From Bacteroidota bacterium (GTDB taxonomy: Bacteria; Bacteroidota; Bacteroidia; Flavobacteriales; Flavobacteriaceae), in assembly GCA_021793135.1 (NCBI GenBank), contig JAJYTI010000043.1, positions 1-13,600 of the forward strand: a stretch of 13,600 bases of DNA. The letters run 5' to 3'. This document shows, one piece after another, positions 6,652-13,465 of the stretch. The position numbers were made by a program, and so were the translations under genes. The notes below the pieces were generated by a model. It was not told the DNA's origin and ran no database searches. It saw nothing but the letters and a program-made list of their open reading frames with translations. Within the stretch, counting starts at the first letter, position 1; every line of letters begins with the position of its first letter.

Positions 6652-8679
6652 TTATAACATTCCATGATATTTTCTTAAAAACCATTCTATAGCTAAACTT
6701 GTTAATAGAATTGCTAATAGGAAAGTATAGCTAACTAAAGGCTCTTCTTTTACTATTTCTCGTTCTTTTATTTGATATTTTTTATTCTCAAGCAACTCTT
6801 CAATAAAACGCTCTATATCACTAAAAAACAATACACTACCGTCTGTTATTTTAGCTAGTTTTTGTAAATCCTCTATATTGGCTCGGGTAAATTTTTGTTC
6901 TATATCATATGCTAAAATCTCGAAGCTACCCTTGGCTTTTTCACCACTATTAGCCTCTGTTATTGTAAATGAATAATGGCCAGCTTCTAAATTTTCTAAT
7001 CCTATTTCTTGATATAAACCTGATGGTATCAATGGGGTTTTTCCTATTAAGGAATCTTTTTTAGATATTTGAATATCTAAATTAGCATTCCGATTTAATT
7101 GAAAATTACTATCAAAATATTGAGCACGCAATTTCACATTTGTATTTTGATAATAAAAATTTTCGAAATGTACTTGTAAACGTTTTTTCTGTTGTGTAGA
7201 TACTAAATACTGCACTAAAGCTTGGAAGAAGCTATCGAAGTTCTGAAAGGATTTCTCTCGTTCATAAATAGCCGCTCTCCAACGCCATATACCCTCCGCA
7301 TCTAATATGGCTCGTTTAGCTGAATTTTCTTCATAAATAGCCATTAAAGAAGTACCAGAACGCTGACCAGATACAAATTGTTCTAAAACGGAATTATGTG
7401 GTAAGTTTATTTCTAACATTCCAAATTGTGTCTCCAAAGGAGGTAATTGTGCAAACGATATATTTTCAAATAAAAATAAATCAAAAGTCGGGTCTAATTC
7501 CCCTTGCACTGCATCGGAATGGATAGATGCTCGTTTTTTAAATACTTCCTGTTGTTGGTTTAGCATATCCCAATTAGCATGCTTTCCTGTAATATATAAT
7601 ACATGAAGTTCTTGTTCTTCTATTTCTCTAACTAAAGTATCATAATGTTGTGCGGGTTGAAATAAAATCACCAGATTATACTCTCCTAACTTACCTTTTG
7701 CTTCCTCTACAGAAAGATGCTCTACTTCTAAAAAACTATTTACTTCAACACTTCTTTTTATAGCTCCAATATCTGGATGTGGCATATCACTAACCAAAAC
7801 TATTTTTCCACTAGAATCTAATACATCTACAGCAAAATTTTGGGAGTTATTTTCAGTATTTTTTTCGCTATTTAAATTCTTTAATCGGACATCGTAGGTT
7901 TGTAATCCTAAATGATTTGCAGGTAAATGGATTTGTGTAAATAGACTTGTATTTCCATCAAGAAATTCTAAAGTTTGTTTATGTATCACTTGTCCATTAT
8001 GCACAATTTGCATCTCGATAGTGGCTTCTTTAGCGCCCTGGAGCGAACTATGAATTTCTACTGGAAAATCATTATGTAAATAACTAAAACGATTGGCAGT
8101 AACTTTATCTATTCGTAAATCTGGATAATTCGTAGTATCACCAATGACCATAGGATAAACTTCTCGCTGTAATTGTGTAGCGTAATACGTATAATCTCGT
8201 CCACTAGTTTGGTTACCATCGGTTAGAAGTAAAATTGGAGCATCAGTATCTTTATACATTTGCTCTATAGCTTCTAATGCTGTTGTGATTTGGGTTTGAC
8301 CTTCTGAAAAATCAAGGCTATCCAATACATTTATCTCGGAACCAAATCGAAAAAAACTTAAATCGAAATGTTCATTTAGTTTTTCATGATTTTTTAAAAA
8401 ATCATATGTTTTTAGTACCTCAGTTTCTTCTCCTAAATACGCTATAGAACTAGAGTTGTCAATAAGTATAGGCAAACCTGTTTTGACTGATTCATAAGTT
8501 TTCTTTTTTATTTTCGGATTGAATAGGAGAAGTAATAATATAAAAACACTAATAAACCGCAATATGCCGAGAAGCGCACGAGTTTTTAAGCTTTTTTGAC
8601 TGCGGTAGTACATAAAGTAAGCTAGTGCAGCGGCCACTGCACTAGCTGTTATAATATGTAATATTGGATTTTGAAACAT
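6652..8679 (-). CDS. BatA-like membrane protein with von Willebrand A domain
   Basis: A 675-residue membrane-anchored protein of unknown function. Two hydrophobic segments sit at the N-terminus (about 7-24 and 35-53), as in BatA-type proteins. They are followed by a VWA fold: the MIDAS-type motif D-N-S-S-S at 74-78 (DxSxS), then LLLTDGNQTSG at about 150-160 holding the second acidic site. After that come beta-rich segments (about 180-290), a Rossmann-like segment beginning IVLVSD near 295 that looks like the glutamine-amidotransferase-like domain common in these proteins, another beta-rich part, and a C-terminal membrane helix (about 650-668) ending in a basic tail. Most of the protein should be extracytoplasmic. 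The ATG at 8679 is preferred; a TTG at 8682 lies directly before it. Only 3 bases separate it from the fabG stop, so the two are cotranscribed. A functional link to FabG is not evident. Confidence 0.8.
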   Translation of the reverse strand: MFQNPILHIITASAVAAALAYFMYYRSQKSLKTRALLGILRFISVFILLLLLFNPKIKKKTYESVKTGLPILIDNSSSIAYLGEETEVLKTYDFLKNHEKLNEHFDLSFFRFGSEINVLDSLDFSEGQTQITTALEAIEQMYKDTDAPILLLTDGNQTSGRDYTYYATQLQREVYPMVIGDTTNYPDLRIDKVTANRFSYLHNDFPVEIHSSLQGAKEATIEMQIVHNGQVIHKQTLEFLDGNTSLFTQIHLPANHLGLQTYDVRLKNLNSEKNTENNSQNFAVDVLDSSGKIVLVSDMPHPDIGAIKRSVEVNSFLEVEHLSVEEAKGKLGEYNLVILFQPAQHYDTLVREIEEQELHVLYITGKHANWDMLNQQQEVFKKRASIHSDAVQGELDPTFDLFLFENISFAQLPPLETQFGMLEINLPHNSVLEQFVSGQRSGTSLMAIYEENSAKRAILDAEGIWRWRAAIYEREKSFQNFDSFFQALVQYLVSTQQKKRLQVHFENFYYQNTNVKLRAQYFDSNFQLNRNANLDIQISKKDSLIGKTPLIPSGLYQEIGLENLEAGHYSFTITEANSGEKAKGSFEILAYDIEQKFTRANIEDLQKLAKITDGSVLFFSDIERFIEELLENKKYQIKEREIVKEEPLVSYTFLLAILLTSLAIEWFLRKYHGML

Positions 8680-8682
8680 CAA

Positions 8683-9429
8683 TTAGGTAAGCATTCCACC
8701 ATCTACATTTAGAACTTGTCCTGTGATGTATGATGATAAATCACTTGCTAAAAATACACATGCATTTGCAATGTCTTCTGCTTGACCTCCACGTTTTAAT
8801 GGAATAGCATTTCGCCATCCTTGTACGGTATCTTCATCTAATTTTGCAGTCATTTCTGTTTCTATAAAACCAGGAGCAATTACGTTACAACGAATACTTC
8901 TAGAACCTAATTCTAATGCTATTGACTTAGAAAAACCAACAATACCAGCTTTAGATGCTGCGTAGTTTGCTTGACCTGCATTTCCTTTTAGTCCAACAAC
9001 AGAGCTCATATTGATAATCGATCCTTTTCGTTGTTTTAGCATAGTACGTTGTACCGCTTTGGTCATATTGAAAACCGATTTAAGGTTTACTTCGATTACC
9101 GAATCAAAATCTGCTTCACTCATTCGCATCAGCAAATTATCTTTGGTTATTCCTGCATTGTTGATCAAGATATCAATAGTTTCGAAATCTTTTAAAACAG
9201 CATCTACCAGTTCTTGTGCTTGCTCAAAATCAGCAGCATTACTTTGATATGCTTTTACAGTTACACCATAAGACGATAAGTCTTCAACAATTTGATCTGC
9301 TGCAGCGGATGAGGAATTATAAGTAAATGCTACGTGAGCTCCATTTTTTACAAAAGTCTCAACAATACCTTTACCTATACCTCGGGATCCACCAGTAATA
9401 ACGGCTACTTTCCCTTCTAATAATTTCAT
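8683..9429 (-). CDS. fabG: 3-oxoacyl-[acyl-carrier-protein] reductase FabG
   Basis: NADPH-dependent reduction of beta-ketoacyl-ACP in the type II fatty acid synthesis cycle; cytoplasmic, usually a tetramer. From the ATG at 9429 the protein is 248 aa, the usual FabG length. Motifs: TGGSRGIG at 12-19, NNAG at 90-93, Asn115 in VNLKSVF, catalytic Ser143 in NMSSVVG, Tyr156/Lys160 in NYAASKAG, PGFIETEMT, and the C-terminal ITGQVLNVDGGM. An upstream TTG at 9468 would add 13 residues (MCNQRLKNCKPNT) foreign to the family and is rejected. fabG has its own -7 element after the sucD terminator and is the first gene of a unit with the VWA gene. Neighbours such as fabD, fabF or acpP are absent, so an ancillary reductase role is possible, but every sequence feature is that of true FabG. 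Confidence 0.94.
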   Translation of the reverse strand: MKLLEGKVAVITGGSRGIGKGIVETFVKNGAHVAFTYNSSSAAADQIVEDLSSYGVTVKAYQSNAADFEQAQELVDAVLKDFETIDILINNAGITKDNLLMRMSEADFDSVIEVNLKSVFNMTKAVQRTMLKQRKGSIINMSSVVGLKGNAGQANYAASKAGIVGFSKSIALELGSRSIRCNVIAPGFIETEMTAKLDEDTVQGWRNAIPLKRGGQAEDIANACVFLASDLSSYITGQVLNVDGGMLT

Positions 9430-9496
9430 AGTATTCGGTTTACAATTTTTTAATCTTTGATTGCACAACGCTATATATAGTCATTCTGCATAAGTT

Positions 9497-9504
9497 CAAA
9501 TATA
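9497..9504 (-). promoter_or_regulatory. -7 element of the fabG unit
   Basis: On the minus strand it reads TATATTTG, identical to the ychF -7 element and an exact TAnnTTTG match. It lies between the sucD terminator and fabG and would give a leader of about 64 bases. The -33 half is not convincing; only T-rich sequence from the terminator tail is at the right distance. Confidence 0.5.
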
Positions 9505-9524
9505 ATCTTTTATACGGTTTAAAT

Positions 9525-9556
9525 AAAAAACCCTGTCCGAAAACAGGGTCTTTTTT
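9525..9556 (-). terminator. rho-independent terminator of sucD
   Basis: CCCTGT (9531-9536) and ACAGGG (9543-9548) form a perfect six-pair GC-rich stem with a six-base loop. On the minus strand it is followed by TTTTTTATTT. It lies about 30 bases past the sucD stop and separates sucD from fabG. The plus-strand side also has a T-run after one C, so it could stop transcription both ways. Confidence 0.88.
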
Positions 9557-9580
9557 ATCGTATAATATGGTTTAGGAATA

Positions 9581-10453
9581 TTATCCTACCACTTCTTTTA
9601 CTTTTTTACCGATTTCTGCTGGAGAATCTACTACGTGAATTCCATTCTCTCGCATAATCTTTTTCTTTGCTTGAGCTGTATCGTCTGCACCACCTACTAT
9701 TGCACCGGCGTGTCCCATAGTTCTTCCTGCAGGAGCAGTTTCACCAGCAATAAATCCGATTATTGGTTTTTTACTTCCACTTTCTTTGTACCATTTAGCA
9801 GCATCTGCTTCTAATTGACCACCGATTTCTCCAATCATTACAACTGCATCGGTTTCTGGATCGTTAATAAGTAATTCTACAGCTTCTTTAGTAGTAGTAC
9901 CAATGATTGGGTCTCCACCGATACCTATAGCAGTACTAATTCCAAGACCTTGTTTTACAACTTGATCTGCCGCTTCATAAGTTAAAGTACCTGATTTAGA
10001 TACGATTCCAATACGTCCTTTTTTGAAAACAAAACCTGGCATGATTCCAACTTTTGCTTCTTCTGGAGTGATTACACCTGGACAGTTTGGCCCGATTAAT
10101 CTAGCTCCATTACGCTTAACATAAGATGCAGCATGAACCATATCTTTTACCGGAATACCTTCTGTAATCGTAATGATTACTTTGATACCTGCTTCGGCAG
10201 CTTCCATTATCGCGTCTGCAGCAAATGCAGGTGGCACGAAAATGATTGTAGTATCTGCCCCTGTTTCTTTTACCGCATCTTCTACAGTATTAAATACAGG
10301 ACGTCCTAAGTGAGTTTGTCCTCCTTTATTTGGAGTTACACCACCTACTACGTTTGTACCGTACTCAATCATTTGCTCCGCGTGGAAAGTACCTTCGCTT
10401 CCGGTGAAGCCTTGTACAATTATCTTAGAATCCTTATTAACTAATACACTCAT
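9581..10453 (-). CDS. sucD: succinate-CoA ligase, alpha subunit (SucD)
   Basis: Alpha subunit of succinyl-CoA synthetase, which makes ATP or GTP and succinate from succinyl-CoA in the TCA cycle; works as a complex with the beta subunit SucC in the cytoplasm. 290 aa, full length. The CoA-binding Rossmann domain starts with VQGFTGSEGTFH (13-24). The middle holds IGPNCPGVITP (120-130) and GIVSKSGTLTYE (149-160). The ligase domain carries the active-site phosphohistidine His248 in GRTMGHAGAIVGG (243-255). sucC is not next to it on either side, unlike the sucCD operon of E. coli; a separated pair is, as far as I recall, usual in flavobacteria. It has a -7 element about 40 bases upstream and a strong terminator, so it is probably monocistronic. 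The gap to the upstream LpxD-family gene is 118 bases. Confidence 0.97.
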   Translation of the reverse strand: MSVLVNKDSKIIVQGFTGSEGTFHAEQMIEYGTNVVGGVTPNKGGQTHLGRPVFNTVEDAVKETGADTTIIFVPPAFAADAIMEAAEAGIKVIITITEGIPVKDMVHAASYVKRNGARLIGPNCPGVITPEEAKVGIMPGFVFKKGRIGIVSKSGTLTYEAADQVVKQGLGISTAIGIGGDPIIGTTTKEAVELLINDPETDAVVMIGEIGGQLEADAAKWYKESGSKKPIIGFIAGETAPAGRTMGHAGAIVGGADDTAQAKKKIMRENGIHVVDSPAEIGKKVKEVVG

Positions 10454-10495
10454 TACTTATATATTTATGCTATATTATTTTTATTTAAGACTGTG

Positions 10496-10503
10496 CAAAG
10501 GTA
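10496..10503 (-). promoter_or_regulatory. -7 element of sucD
   Basis: The minus strand reads TACCTTTG, an exact TAnnTTTG match, about 43 bases before the sucD ATG, predicting a leader near 39 bases. A TTTG (10535-10538) exists upstream but at 31 bases, too far for the usual spacing; the better-spaced sequence is only T-rich. Confidence 0.5.
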
Positions 10504-10549
10504 GTCTTTTTTAATTTATTAATAAAAGTATTTGCAAAGAAGCCTAGCT

Positions 10550-10571
10550 TTAAATCATAATTACGATTTAA
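10550..10571. repeat. short inverted repeat right after the LpxD-family stop codon
   Basis: TTAAATC (10550-10556) and GATTTAA (10565-10571) form a perfect 7-bp AT-rich stem with an 8-base loop, directly adjoining the stop codon of the acyltransferase gene. There is no T-run, so it is not a classical terminator. It may end or stabilise the transcript, or be chance. Confidence 0.35.
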
Positions 10572-11531
10572 TTACCACGACTCTCCCGTTTTATTTAATT
10601 TAATTTTCAACTTTTCTATTATACTAGGCAACCCTTTAAGTGCGGCAACTTCTTTATATTTTTTACGAATATCTTCTGCAGGACTTCCAAAATACGATTG
10701 TCCTCCTTCTAACGATTTACTCACACCACTCTGTGCCATAATAACTGCTTTATCTCCTATGGTAACACCATTAGCTATACCTACTTGACCCCAGATAGTA
10801 ACAAATTCGCCAATGACTACACAACCTGCAATTCCTACTTGCGACGCAATAAGTGCACGTTTACCGATTAATGTATCGTGACCTACTTGAATTAAGTTAT
10901 CTAACTTAGATCCTTCACCAATTGTGGTAGATGCTGTTACGCCACGGTCTATAGTACAATTAGCACCTATATCTACATTATCTTCTATTACTACATTACC
11001 GCCACTTATAAGTCTATCAAACCTTTCTGGACGATTTTTATAATAGAAAGCATCGGCTCCTAAAACCGTACCTGAATGAATGGTAACATTATTCCCTATA
11101 ACTGTATCATCGTATATTGTAACATTAGGATGAATCACACAATCATCTCCTATTTTTACATTATTTCCAATAAAAACATTGGGCTGTATGATGGTGTTCT
11201 CTCCTATTATCGCAGAATCTGCAATTGCAGAACTTGCCGATTTAAAAGGGTTAAAATGCTTAGTAAGTTTATTGAAATCACTAAAAGGATCTTCCGATAT
11301 TAGAAGAGCTTTTCCTTCTGGACAATCAACTTCTTTATTTATCAATACAATGGTTGCTGCCGATTGCAATGCCTTATCGTAATATTTTGGGTGATCTACA
11401 AAAACAATATCACCTGGTGTAACTACGTGAATCTCATTCATTCCTAATACAGGAAAACTTGGATCGCCTACGTACTTACAATCGATTAATTGAGCTATCT
11501 GCTCTAATGTTTGAGGAGTACTAAATTTCAT
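10572..11531 (-). CDS. LpxD-family UDP-3-O-acyl-glucosamine N-acyltransferase, probable paralogue
   Basis: A 319-residue left-handed beta-helix acyltransferase of the LpxD family. LpxD transfers a 3-hydroxyacyl chain from ACP to UDP-3-O-acylglucosamine in lipid A synthesis. Residues 1-95 match the N-terminal uridine-binding domain (TPGDIVFVDHPKY at 38-50); hexapeptide repeats run from about 104 to 265 (IGENTIIQPNVFIG, VDIGANCTIDRG, and so on); a charged helical tail follows (about 287-312). His218 in QVGHDTLIG fits the catalytic His239 of E. coli LpxD. The position of His276 is Gly255 (GIANGVTIGD), so one conserved histidine is lost. lpxC, fabZ and lpxA are not nearby. Bacteroidota often carry a second LpxD-like gene, so I read this as that paralogue and give no symbol; its acceptor or acyl donor may differ. 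The ATG at 11531 gives the family's normal start. Confidence 0.88.
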   Translation of the reverse strand: MKFSTPQTLEQIAQLIDCKYVGDPSFPVLGMNEIHVVTPGDIVFVDHPKYYDKALQSAATIVLINKEVDCPEGKALLISEDPFSDFNKLTKHFNPFKSASSAIADSAIIGENTIIQPNVFIGNNVKIGDDCVIHPNVTIYDDTVIGNNVTIHSGTVLGADAFYYKNRPERFDRLISGGNVVIEDNVDIGANCTIDRGVTASTTIGEGSKLDNLIQVGHDTLIGKRALIASQVGIAGCVVIGEFVTIWGQVGIANGVTIGDKAVIMAQSGVSKSLEGGQSYFGSPAEDIRKKYKEVAALKGLPSIIEKLKIKLNKTGESW

Positions 11532-11535
11532 GTCT

Positions 11536-11564
11536 CAAAGATACGTAAAGATTTGTTTTTACAA
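11536..11564 (-). promoter_or_regulatory. promoter of the LpxD-family gene
   Basis: The minus strand carries TTG (11562-11564), 18 bases, then TATCTTTG (11536-11543), an exact TAnnTTTG match. The element ends only four bases before the ATG, so the expected start of transcription lies at or within about one base of the start codon: a leaderless or nearly leaderless mRNA. Confidence 0.5.
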
Positions 11565-11634
11565 GTCTTGAATTACTACTAAAACACTATGAATATTCGG
11601 TTTTAACAGTGGTTTTTTATTTCTAAAAATTAGC

Positions 11635-12891
11635 TTATTTTTTAATTACTTTCGGTAGCAATCTAGCGTCTCCGTCAATTTCATGATCATAAGTCAACCC
11701 TAATAATTCTGCTAATAATGGATATACATGAATATTCTGGAAAGATTCGATTTCCTTACCTTCTTGAATATTTGGACCCCAAGCCATAAATACTGTGTTC
11801 ATATCTGGTGTATCTACAGGATGAAAGCCATGTGAACCTGGCGACGGGATGTGATTAGTAAAATAATTAGGTGCTTCTCCAATTAACACTATATCTCCTA
11901 TGCGATTATACCTATCTTCTTTATCTGAAAAATGATATTTTTCTGGCACTTCGGTTTTTTTATACACTGCATATCGGTTGTCAGCCTCTTTTTTGAAATA
12001 CTCATAAACTTCCTCTATATTCTTTTTATCTTTTACAAAGATGCTGGTATAAGCCCCATTAACCGCAACATCCATTACTTCTGGATCTATTTTAGGTAAT
12101 TGAATTGGGTTTTCTCTATCCAATTCTGTCATACCATGATCGGCTAAAAACACATAATTAACAGCTAAACCAGTTTTTGCAACAGCTTCGGTTAATTTTT
12201 TAATAGCACCATCTACATAATGTACCGCAGCTTGAGTCTCGTATGCATTTGGGCCATATCTATGTCCAGCATGATCTACATCGGGCATATAAAAGGTAAT
12301 TAAATGTGGACGTTCTGCTTCTGGTTTTTCTAACCAATCTACTATTCTATCTACACGCTCTTCTACTCCTTTAGTTTCGGAATACGGATAATAATAAGTC
12401 GGATAATAACCAGCTATTTTTGCCTCAGAGCCTGGCCAATAAAAACAAGCAGACAGCATATTTTGACTTTCTGCCAGACTCCAAATTGGTACACCTCCAT
12501 ACCAATCCGAATTTTTCACTGCTTTACTGTTTCCTAAAGAATATCGTTCACCAGTTTTTGGATTAAACATGTTATTCCCAACCAATCCATGATGTGGAGG
12601 AATCATTCCCGTTACAATTGTGTAATGATTTGGAAAAGTTACACTAGGATATGATGGCGACATATACTCTGCTTTTACACCAGTAGTTGCAATCTGATTT
12701 AAAAACTCTGGTTGATACTTTTCAAAATAATCGTGCCTAAAACCATCTATAGAAATCAAAATAACATAGGGTTTATCCAATTGTTCTTTTGCATTGGTAC
12801 GGTTTGGAATTACTATTTGGTCATCTTTTTGAGCGTATACTGAACCTATTATTAGAAATAGAACAAAGTAAAGTAAATATGATTTTTTCAT
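11635..12891 (-). CDS. secreted nucleotide pyrophosphatase/phosphodiesterase (alkaline phosphatase superfamily)
   Basis: Exported zinc enzyme of the type I phosphodiesterase/NPP family, which hydrolyses phosphodiester or pyrophosphate bonds in nucleotides or related compounds. 418 aa. A signal peptide is evident (KK, then YLLYFVLFLIIGSV, cleavage likely after Ala20 in VYA-Q). By comparison with the NPP family, all metal ligands are present: Asp49 in LISIDGFRHDYF, nucleophile Thr85 in SVTFPNHY, Asp206 and His210 in DVDHAGHRYGP, Asp251 and His252 in LADHGM, and His354 in GSHGFHP. The Asn after the nucleophile (Asn88) fits phosphate binding in NPPs. Ends with VYPLLAELLGL and a basic tail, both usual. 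No lipobox cysteine follows the signal peptide, so a periplasmic or exported soluble form is expected. It stands alone with no phosphate-related neighbours; the true substrate is unknown. Confidence 0.93.
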   Translation of the reverse strand: MKKSYLLYFVLFLIIGSVYAQKDDQIVIPNRTNAKEQLDKPYVILISIDGFRHDYFEKYQPEFLNQIATTGVKAEYMSPSYPSVTFPNHYTIVTGMIPPHHGLVGNNMFNPKTGERYSLGNSKAVKNSDWYGGVPIWSLAESQNMLSACFYWPGSEAKIAGYYPTYYYPYSETKGVEERVDRIVDWLEKPEAERPHLITFYMPDVDHAGHRYGPNAYETQAAVHYVDGAIKKLTEAVAKTGLAVNYVFLADHGMTELDRENPIQLPKIDPEVMDVAVNGAYTSIFVKDKKNIEEVYEYFKKEADNRYAVYKKTEVPEKYHFSDKEDRYNRIGDIVLIGEAPNYFTNHIPSPGSHGFHPVDTPDMNTVFMAWGPNIQEGKEIESFQNIHVYPLLAELLGLTYDHEIDGDARLLPKVIKK

Positions 12892-12904
12892 AGTGAAGCT
12901 AAAT

Positions 12905-12931
12905 AAATTGCATAAAAGTATAACGCAATTT
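12905..12931. repeat. inverted repeat around the presumed promoter of the phosphodiesterase gene
   Basis: AAATTGC (12905-12911) and GCAATTT (12925-12931) form a perfect 7-bp inverted repeat with a 13-base centre. The centre contains TACTTTTA on the minus strand, the best -7-like sequence for the phosphodiesterase gene. The arrangement would suit an operator overlapping a promoter, or an RNA hairpin ending the upstream membrane-protein transcript, but there is no T-run. Confidence 0.35.
12913..12920 (-). promoter_or_regulatory. possible -7 element for the phosphodiesterase gene
   Basis: Minus strand TACTTTTA, one mismatch from TAnnTTTG, 21 bases before the ATG at 12891. No TTTG -33 element is found at the usual distance, so confidence is low. 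Confidence 0.25.
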
Positions 12932-12967
12932 TATATTAGAAAATTGAAAATATGTTTTTGTTAATAA

Positions 12968-13300
12968 TTATAACTGATTAAATCTTGTGTTATTCCTAGC
13001 TTTTAGTGCTTGCATAAAAAACAATACGATAGAAGCTACTTTTGTTATAGTAGAAACTTCGAAATATTTAAATGGATTGTATATAAGTAGCACTAATAAA
13101 AATACTAACATGGTTATATTAAAAGACTTAATCTTTAAATACTCTGTAATTACTATAATTAATGCGGTAATAGAAATAACAATACGCTGAACGATGGGTA
13201 ACCAATCTAAATTAAAAGTCATTTCCTCCATTCCAGAATATTCTTCTAAAAATTCTGCACCGATTAATATACAGCATAAAAATAAAAGTAATCGAATCAT
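12968..13300 (-). CDS. small integral membrane protein, unknown function
   Basis: A 110-residue protein with about four hydrophobic helices: 2-16 (RLLLFLCCILIGAEF), about 35-53 (VQRIVISITALIIVITEY), about 61-75 (NITMLVFLLVLLIYN) and about 83-99 (VSTITKVASIVLFFMQA), with an acidic segment between the first two (EEYSGMEEM) and a basic C-terminus. The central pattern, a helix ending in YNPF followed by a short gap and a last helix, resembles a widespread set of small Bacteroidota membrane proteins of unknown function (I believe DUF6804-like, not verified). The first helix could also be read as a signal sequence, but no good cleavage site follows. It is transcribed in the same direction as the phosphodiesterase gene with 76 bases between them; no functional link is evident. 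Confidence 0.72.
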   Translation of the reverse strand: MIRLLLFLCCILIGAEFLEEYSGMEEMTFNLDWLPIVQRIVISITALIIVITEYLKIKSFNITMLVFLLVLLIYNPFKYFEVSTITKVASIVLFFMQALKARNNTRFNQL

Positions 13301-13465
13301 AATTGTTTTTATCGTTCGTTATAGCAAAATTTTATTTGCTTTTTGAAGGCTTAAATTTAATATTAATTTTTCGGGTATTCGAAGAAAGTAGGCATTTTAC
13401 ACAATTACATGGAATATAAAATAGAATTAATACGATATAGCATTTTTATAATTTCAACATGAAGC
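13301..13465. other. AT-rich intergenic region at the right end
   Basis: No gene is visible. It must hold the promoter of the small membrane protein and the transcript end of the partial gene at the window edge. I found neither an exact TAnnTTTG element nor a terminator hairpin with a T-run. Confidence 0.4.

Noticed and set aside
9011..9247. Plus-strand open frame opposite fabG
   Set aside because: Antisense to a conserved gene; serine- and isoleucine-rich composition typical of a shadow frame.
9430..9468. TTG start that would lengthen FabG by 13 residues
   Set aside because: FabG proteins start at the MKLLEGKVAV-type sequence; the extra segment is unrelated and is preceded by a rare start codon.
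11076..11382. Two overlapping plus-strand open frames opposite the LpxD-family gene
   Set aside because: Both are shadows of the hexapeptide-repeat coding sequence and resemble no protein family.
11577..11616. Possible terminator after the phosphodiesterase gene
   Set aside because: The available stems (TAAAAC/GTTTTA or CACT/AGTG) are 4-6 weak pairs with loops of 14 bases or more and no proper T-run on the minus strand.
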